Shown here: positions 7,423 through 10,008 of the stretch, piece after piece
How positions within the stretch are numbered: position 1 is the stretch's first letter
Layout of the letters: the number at the start of each line of letters is the position of its first letter
Assembly: GCA_021798395.1 (NCBI GenBank)
Contig: JAJZHS010000066.1
Location: 1-10,008, forward strand
From: Pseudomonadota bacterium
GTDB taxonomy: Bacteria > Pseudomonadota > Gammaproteobacteria > Burkholderiales > Burkholderiaceae_C
Direction of reading: 5' to 3'
DNA length: 10,008 nucleotides
Notes under the pieces: model-generated
Databases searched by the model: none
What the model was told of the DNA's origin: nothing
The model's input: the letters and a program-made list of their open reading frames with translations, nothing else
Program-made: the position numbers and the translations under genes

Positions 7423-7546
7423 TGCGCAGGGCGGCGAGCAGCGCGATCAGCACCATCACCGGGCCGACGCGGCGTTCGAGCAGGTACACCGCGTTGCGCT
7501 CGCCCGGCGGCACGCCGTTGAGCCCGAGCCAGAAGTTCGCCGCCAT
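7406..7546 (-). CDS. Putative small membrane protein (46 aa)
   Basis: This short frame starts at ATG (complement of 7544-7546) and stops at the complement of 7406-7408. The product begins MAANFWLGLNGVPPGERNAV and has one hydrophobic segment at about residues 28-40 (GPVMVLIALLAAL), with Arg on both sides. It looks coding because almost every third codon position is G or C, and the translation has a sensible soluble-then-hydrophobic layout unlike the Arg/Ala/Ser-rich shadow frames nearby. It starts 30 bases after the stop of the alpha/beta hydrolase, on the same strand and in the same frame, so it would be translated from the same mRNA. Its last 17 bases overlap the end of the kinase gene, which is convergent. 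The ribosome binding site is weak (GGCGGAC). I do not recognise a family. It could also be a decayed C-terminal extension of the hydrolase. Confidence 0.5.
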   Translation of the reverse strand: MAANFWLGLNGVPPGERNAVYLLERRVGPVMVLIALLAALRINREP

Positions 7547-7576
7547 GGCGTGTCCGCCCAGCCCGCGCTGCGCGCT

Positions 7577-8461
7577 TCAGCGCGGCGCGCCGAGGAAATC
7601 GACGACGGCGTCGAACACCGCGTCGGGCGCTTCCTCGGGGATGTAATGCCCGCACGGCAGCGCGTGGCCGTCGACGTGCTCGGCGACCCTCCGCCATTCG
7701 CGCAGCGGGTCGAACAAGCGTCCGATGATGCCGAGTTCGCCCCACAGCACGCGCAGCGGAACGCGGCAGAGACGCTGTGCATCGCGGTCGGCGCGGTCGT
7801 GCTCGAGGTCGATCCCGGCCGAGGCGCGATAGTCCTCGCACATCGCGTGCACCGCGCCCGGACTGCGCAGCGCGGCGCGGTAGGCCGCCTGCACCTCGGG
7901 GGTGAAGGGCGACGGCTGCGGCGCGCGCCGCGCCATCACCGCGTCGATGTACGCGTCCGGGTCGGCGCCGATCAACCGCTCGGGCAGAGGTTGCGGCTGG
8001 ATGAGGAAGAACCAGTGGAAATAGACGCTGGCGAATTCGCGCGAGGTCTGTTCGTACATGGCCAGCGTCGGTGCGATGTCGAGCAGCAGCGCGCGGCCGA
8101 CCGCCTCGGGCGCGTCCATGCACAAGCGGTGCGTGACCCGCGCGCCGCGGTCGTGCGCACAGACATCGAAGCGGTCGTGGCCGAAATGGCGCATCAGCGC
8201 GCGCACGTCGGCGGCCATCTGGCGCTTGCTGTAGTTGGCGTGGTCGGGAAGCCCGGGCGGTTTCGACGAAGCACCGTACCCGCGCAGGTCGGGGCACACG
8301 ACCCGGAAGCGCGCCGCCAGACGGTCGGCCACGCGGTGCCAGATCAGATGGTTCTGGGGGTGGCCGTGCAGCAGCAGCAGCGGCGGGCCTGAGCCGCCGA
8401 CGCGCCCGGCGATGGTGACATCGCCGACGGGGATCTGGAAAGGGGCGAACTGCTCGAACAT
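7577..8461 (-). CDS. Alpha/beta hydrolase, fluoroacetate (haloacetate) dehalogenase-like (294 aa)
   Basis: Enzymes of this group displace the halide of fluoro- or chloroacetate through an Asp ester intermediate, giving glycolate. Compared from memory with the Rhodopseudomonas enzyme RPA1163, the key residues are all present at constant offset: nucleophile D104 in HDRGAR (D110), carboxylate-binding R105 and R108 (R111, R114), acid D128 (D134), halide-pocket H149-W150 and Y211 (H155, W156, Y219), and general base H272 (H280). The oxyanion-hole motif HGHP is at 32-35. The length is normal and there is no signal peptide, so it should be cytoplasmic. The start is the ATG at 8459-8461 in complement, with only a weak GGGAA about 11 bases upstream. 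It lies 97 bases after the tryptophanase-family gene on the same strand, and the small membrane ORF follows. Related epoxide hydrolases normally carry two lid Tyr; the HW pair and HDRG nucleophile motif favour a dehalogenase. The true substrate is untested. Confidence 0.88.
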   Translation of the reverse strand: MFEQFAPFQIPVGDVTIAGRVGGSGPPLLLLHGHPQNHLIWHRVADRLAARFRVVCPDLRGYGASSKPPGLPDHANYSKRQMAADVRALMRHFGHDRFDVCAHDRGARVTHRLCMDAPEAVGRALLLDIAPTLAMYEQTSREFASVYFHWFFLIQPQPLPERLIGADPDAYIDAVMARRAPQPSPFTPEVQAAYRAALRSPGAVHAMCEDYRASAGIDLEHDRADRDAQRLCRVPLRVLWGELGIIGRLFDPLREWRRVAEHVDGHALPCGHYIPEEAPDAVFDAVVDFLGAPR

Positions 8462-8482
8462 CGCACAACGTTCCCGAGGGAA

Positions 8483-8515
8483 TCGGACCCGGCCGCGAAT
8501 TCGGCCTGGTTCCGA
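8483..8515 (-). promoter_or_regulatory. Imperfect hairpin in the hydrolase leader, possible operator or attenuator
   Basis: Arms 8483-8495 and 8502-8515 pair over about 12 positions, with one mismatch and one bulge, around a six-base loop (CGAATT). It lies between the -10-like palindrome and the hydrolase start. No T tract follows, so it is not a standard terminator. A dimeric repressor site or an mRNA structure are both possible. Confidence 0.35.
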
Positions 8516-8527
8516 TCATGCTTTCGA

Positions 8528-8537
8528 TGCTATAGCA
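8528..8537 (-). promoter_or_regulatory. Extended -10-like palindrome TGCTATAGCA, candidate hydrolase promoter
   Basis: A perfect 10-base palindrome that on the - strand reads TGC followed by TATAGC, matching the extended -10 layout (TGn then TATAAT-like). A weak -35-like TTCGCC lies 16 bases upstream. A start of transcription a few bases downstream would fall at the edge of the hairpin at 8483-8515. This is the only AT-rich hexamer in the 100-base gap. Confidence 0.35.
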
Positions 8538-8561
8538 GTTCGGCCGTCCTGGCGAAGATTC

Positions 8562-9974
8562 TCAGGCTGATTCAACCGCTTCCGATTCCACCGGCCTCAG
8601 CCGCGCAGTGAAATGCCGCAGCAGCGGCGGCTCGTAGCTGAACTCCAGTCCACGCACGTCGGCGGCGCGGCGCTGCACCGCGATCAGGCAGTCGGCCACA
8701 TAGTCCATGTGATCGTTGGTGTAGACACGGCGCGGGATGGTCAGCCGCAGCAACTCGAACGGCGAGCGCTCCTGCCGCCCCGTGCGCGGGTCGCGGCCGA
8801 GCAGCAGCGAGCCGATTTCCACCGCGCGCACGCCGCCTTCGAGGTACAGCGCGCAGGCCAGGGCGTGCGCCGGAAACCGTTCGGGCGCAATGTGCGGCAG
8901 CATGCGCGCGGCGTCGACGAACACCGCGTGGCCGCCGGTCGGGGTCTGGATCGGAACCCCGGCATCGGCCAGCCGCTGGCCGAGGTACGCGACCTGCGCC
9001 ACCCGCCAGCGCAGGTAGTCCTCGTCGAGTCCCTCGCGCAGTCCGATGGCCATCGCCTCGAGGTCGCGCCCGGCCAGCCCGCCGTAGCTGACGAAGCCCT
9101 CCTGCGCGATGCAGCGCACCTGCACCGCGCGCGCCAGATCGGCGTCGTCGCGCAGCGCGCAGATTCCGCCGATGTTGACCAGAGCGTCCTTTTTCGCCGA
9201 CATGGTGAACATATCTCCGCAGGCGAACATGGCGCGGACGATGGCAGGCAGCGGCGCGTCGGCATAAGCCGGGTCTCGCTGCTTGATGAACCATGCATTT
9301 TCGGCGTAGCGCGCCGCGTCGAGCACCACCGGGATGCCGCGGCTGCGCGCCAGCGCAGACGCGGCGCGCAGATTGTCCATCGACACCGGCTGGCCGCCGG
9401 CGCTGTTGCAGGTCACGGTCATGATCAGCGCGACGACGTTGGCCGCGCCCAGCGTGTCGATGGTGCCGCGCAGGGCGTCGAGGTCGATGTTGCCTTTCCA
9501 GTCGGCGGCGCGGGCGGTGTCGAGCGCGTCGGGGTGCAACAGGTTGATCGCCCGCGCGCCGGCGAGTTCGACGTGCGCCTTGGTGGTGTCGAAGTGGTAG
9601 TTGGAGACGAACACCGGCTGCGCGCTGCCGCAACGGCGCACCAGTTCGGGGAACAGAATCTGCTCGGCGCCTCGCCCCTGGTGGGTCGGGATGGTGTGGG
9701 CGTAGCCGAACAGTTCGGCGACCGTTTCGCACAGGTGGTGGAAGTTGCGTCCGCCGGCGTACGCCTCGTCGCCGAGCATCAGCCCGGCCCACTGACGATC
9801 GGACATCGCGCCGGTGCCGCTGTCGGTCAGAAGGTCGATGTAGACGTCGGCGGCGTCGAGCAGGAACGGGTTCCACCCGGCGGCGTCGAGCGCGCGTGCG
9901 CGCTCGGCGGCGGTGGTCTGGCGGATCGGCTCCACCATCTTGATGCGAAAGGGTTCGGGAATGCGACGGGTCAT
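8562..9974 (-). CDS. Tryptophanase / tyrosine phenol-lyase family PLP enzyme, tryptophanase-type active site (470 aa)
   Basis: This is a beta-eliminating lyase with pyridoxal phosphate. Tryptophanase turns L-tryptophan into indole, pyruvate and ammonia; the sister enzyme cleaves tyrosine to phenol. It is full length for the family and cytoplasmic. PLP contacts are present: K262 (Schiff base, MSAKKDA), Q99-G-R101 for the phosphate, D219 and R222 (LDAAR), Y72, N190 and substrate-carboxylate R410. At sites separating the two activities it has the tryptophanase residue: D129 (Thr in the phenol-lyase), F294 (Met), I387 (Arg381, the phenol-binding residue) and H454 (Phe448). Other stretches (GTGAMSDRQWAG, SYGGLAGRDLEAMAIGLRE) read like the phenol-lyase. 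The start is ATG at 9972-9974 in complement, with a good AGGAG (complement of 9982-9986) seven bases upstream. Only 34 bases precede the gene, so a tnaC-type leader peptide could not be looked for. The hydrolase gene follows on the same strand. I call it tryptophanase with moderate certainty and give no symbol. Confidence 0.93.
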   Translation of the reverse strand: MTRRIPEPFRIKMVEPIRQTTAAERARALDAAGWNPFLLDAADVYIDLLTDSGTGAMSDRQWAGLMLGDEAYAGGRNFHHLCETVAELFGYAHTIPTHQGRGAEQILFPELVRRCGSAQPVFVSNYHFDTTKAHVELAGARAINLLHPDALDTARAADWKGNIDLDALRGTIDTLGAANVVALIMTVTCNSAGGQPVSMDNLRAASALARSRGIPVVLDAARYAENAWFIKQRDPAYADAPLPAIVRAMFACGDMFTMSAKKDALVNIGGICALRDDADLARAVQVRCIAQEGFVSYGGLAGRDLEAMAIGLREGLDEDYLRWRVAQVAYLGQRLADAGVPIQTPTGGHAVFVDAARMLPHIAPERFPAHALACALYLEGGVRAVEIGSLLLGRDPRTGRQERSPFELLRLTIPRRVYTNDHMDYVADCLIAVQRRAADVRGLEFSYEPPLLRHFTARLRPVESEAVESA

Positions 9975-10008
9975 CGGGGATCTCCTGGCGCGGGCGCGAG
10001 GGCGCCTG

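Noticed and set aside
7550..8392. Open frame on the + strand opposite the hydrolase gene
   Set aside because: Shadow of the hydrolase. Its translation shows no recognisable domain and it overlaps all the catalytic motifs of the opposite strand.
8572..9876. Long alternative - strand frame inside the tryptophanase-family gene
   Set aside because: Arg-rich shadow with no motifs; the real frame has a complete PLP enzyme with its own ribosome binding site.

Overview
The window is GC-rich (roughly 70% by eye, third codon positions almost all G or C). It has the gene density and signal-transduction content of a free-living Pseudomonadota, most likely a beta- or gammaproteobacterium. The taxon is inferred from composition, the CspA-type protein and the domain architectures; no rRNA or other marker is present. 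I see no mobile element, CRISPR array or tRNA.

Left part (1-3157, + strand): the 3' part of a very large cyclic-di-GMP enzyme. The reading frame is already open at base 2 and begins in the tail of a PAS domain. It then runs GAF, GGDEF (GGDEL with an intact RxxD inhibitory site), a globin-coupled-sensor-type haem domain placed inside the protein, a second GAF-like domain, EAL with its metal and catalytic motifs, and a His/Cys-rich tail. It should make and/or degrade c-di-GMP in response to O2 or another haem ligand, plus further signals.

Middle part (3158-5031): about 500 bases holding the broken remains of a Thr/Ser/Gly-rich, probably exported protein whose reading frame shifts near 3340. 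Next come a strong terminator and a cold-shock protein gene on the - strand with a long leader that can fold into a nested stem reaching the ribosome binding site. A divergent gene for an unrecognised secreted 199-residue protein follows.

Centre-right (5032-7422, + strand): a membrane-anchored NarL-family sensor histidine kinase with two membrane segments and four tandem PAS domains, and no response regulator beside it.

Right part (7406-9974, - strand): three co-directional genes, in transcription order. First is a tryptophanase/tyrosine phenol-lyase-family PLP enzyme with tryptophanase-type specificity residues in a lyase-like backbone. Second is an alpha/beta hydrolase carrying every active-site residue I know of from fluoroacetate dehalogenase. 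Third is a 46-codon putative small membrane protein, in frame with and 30 bases after the hydrolase, overlapping the 3' end of the kinase gene. A 100-base gap between the first two holds an extended -10-like palindrome and an imperfect hairpin, so the hydrolase may have its own control.

Taken together this is an accessory sensory and catabolic region, not a single dedicated system. The items most worth a second look are the internal sensor globin between GGDEF and EAL, the mosaic tryptophanase, the dehalogenase, the small membrane ORF and the structured csp leader.
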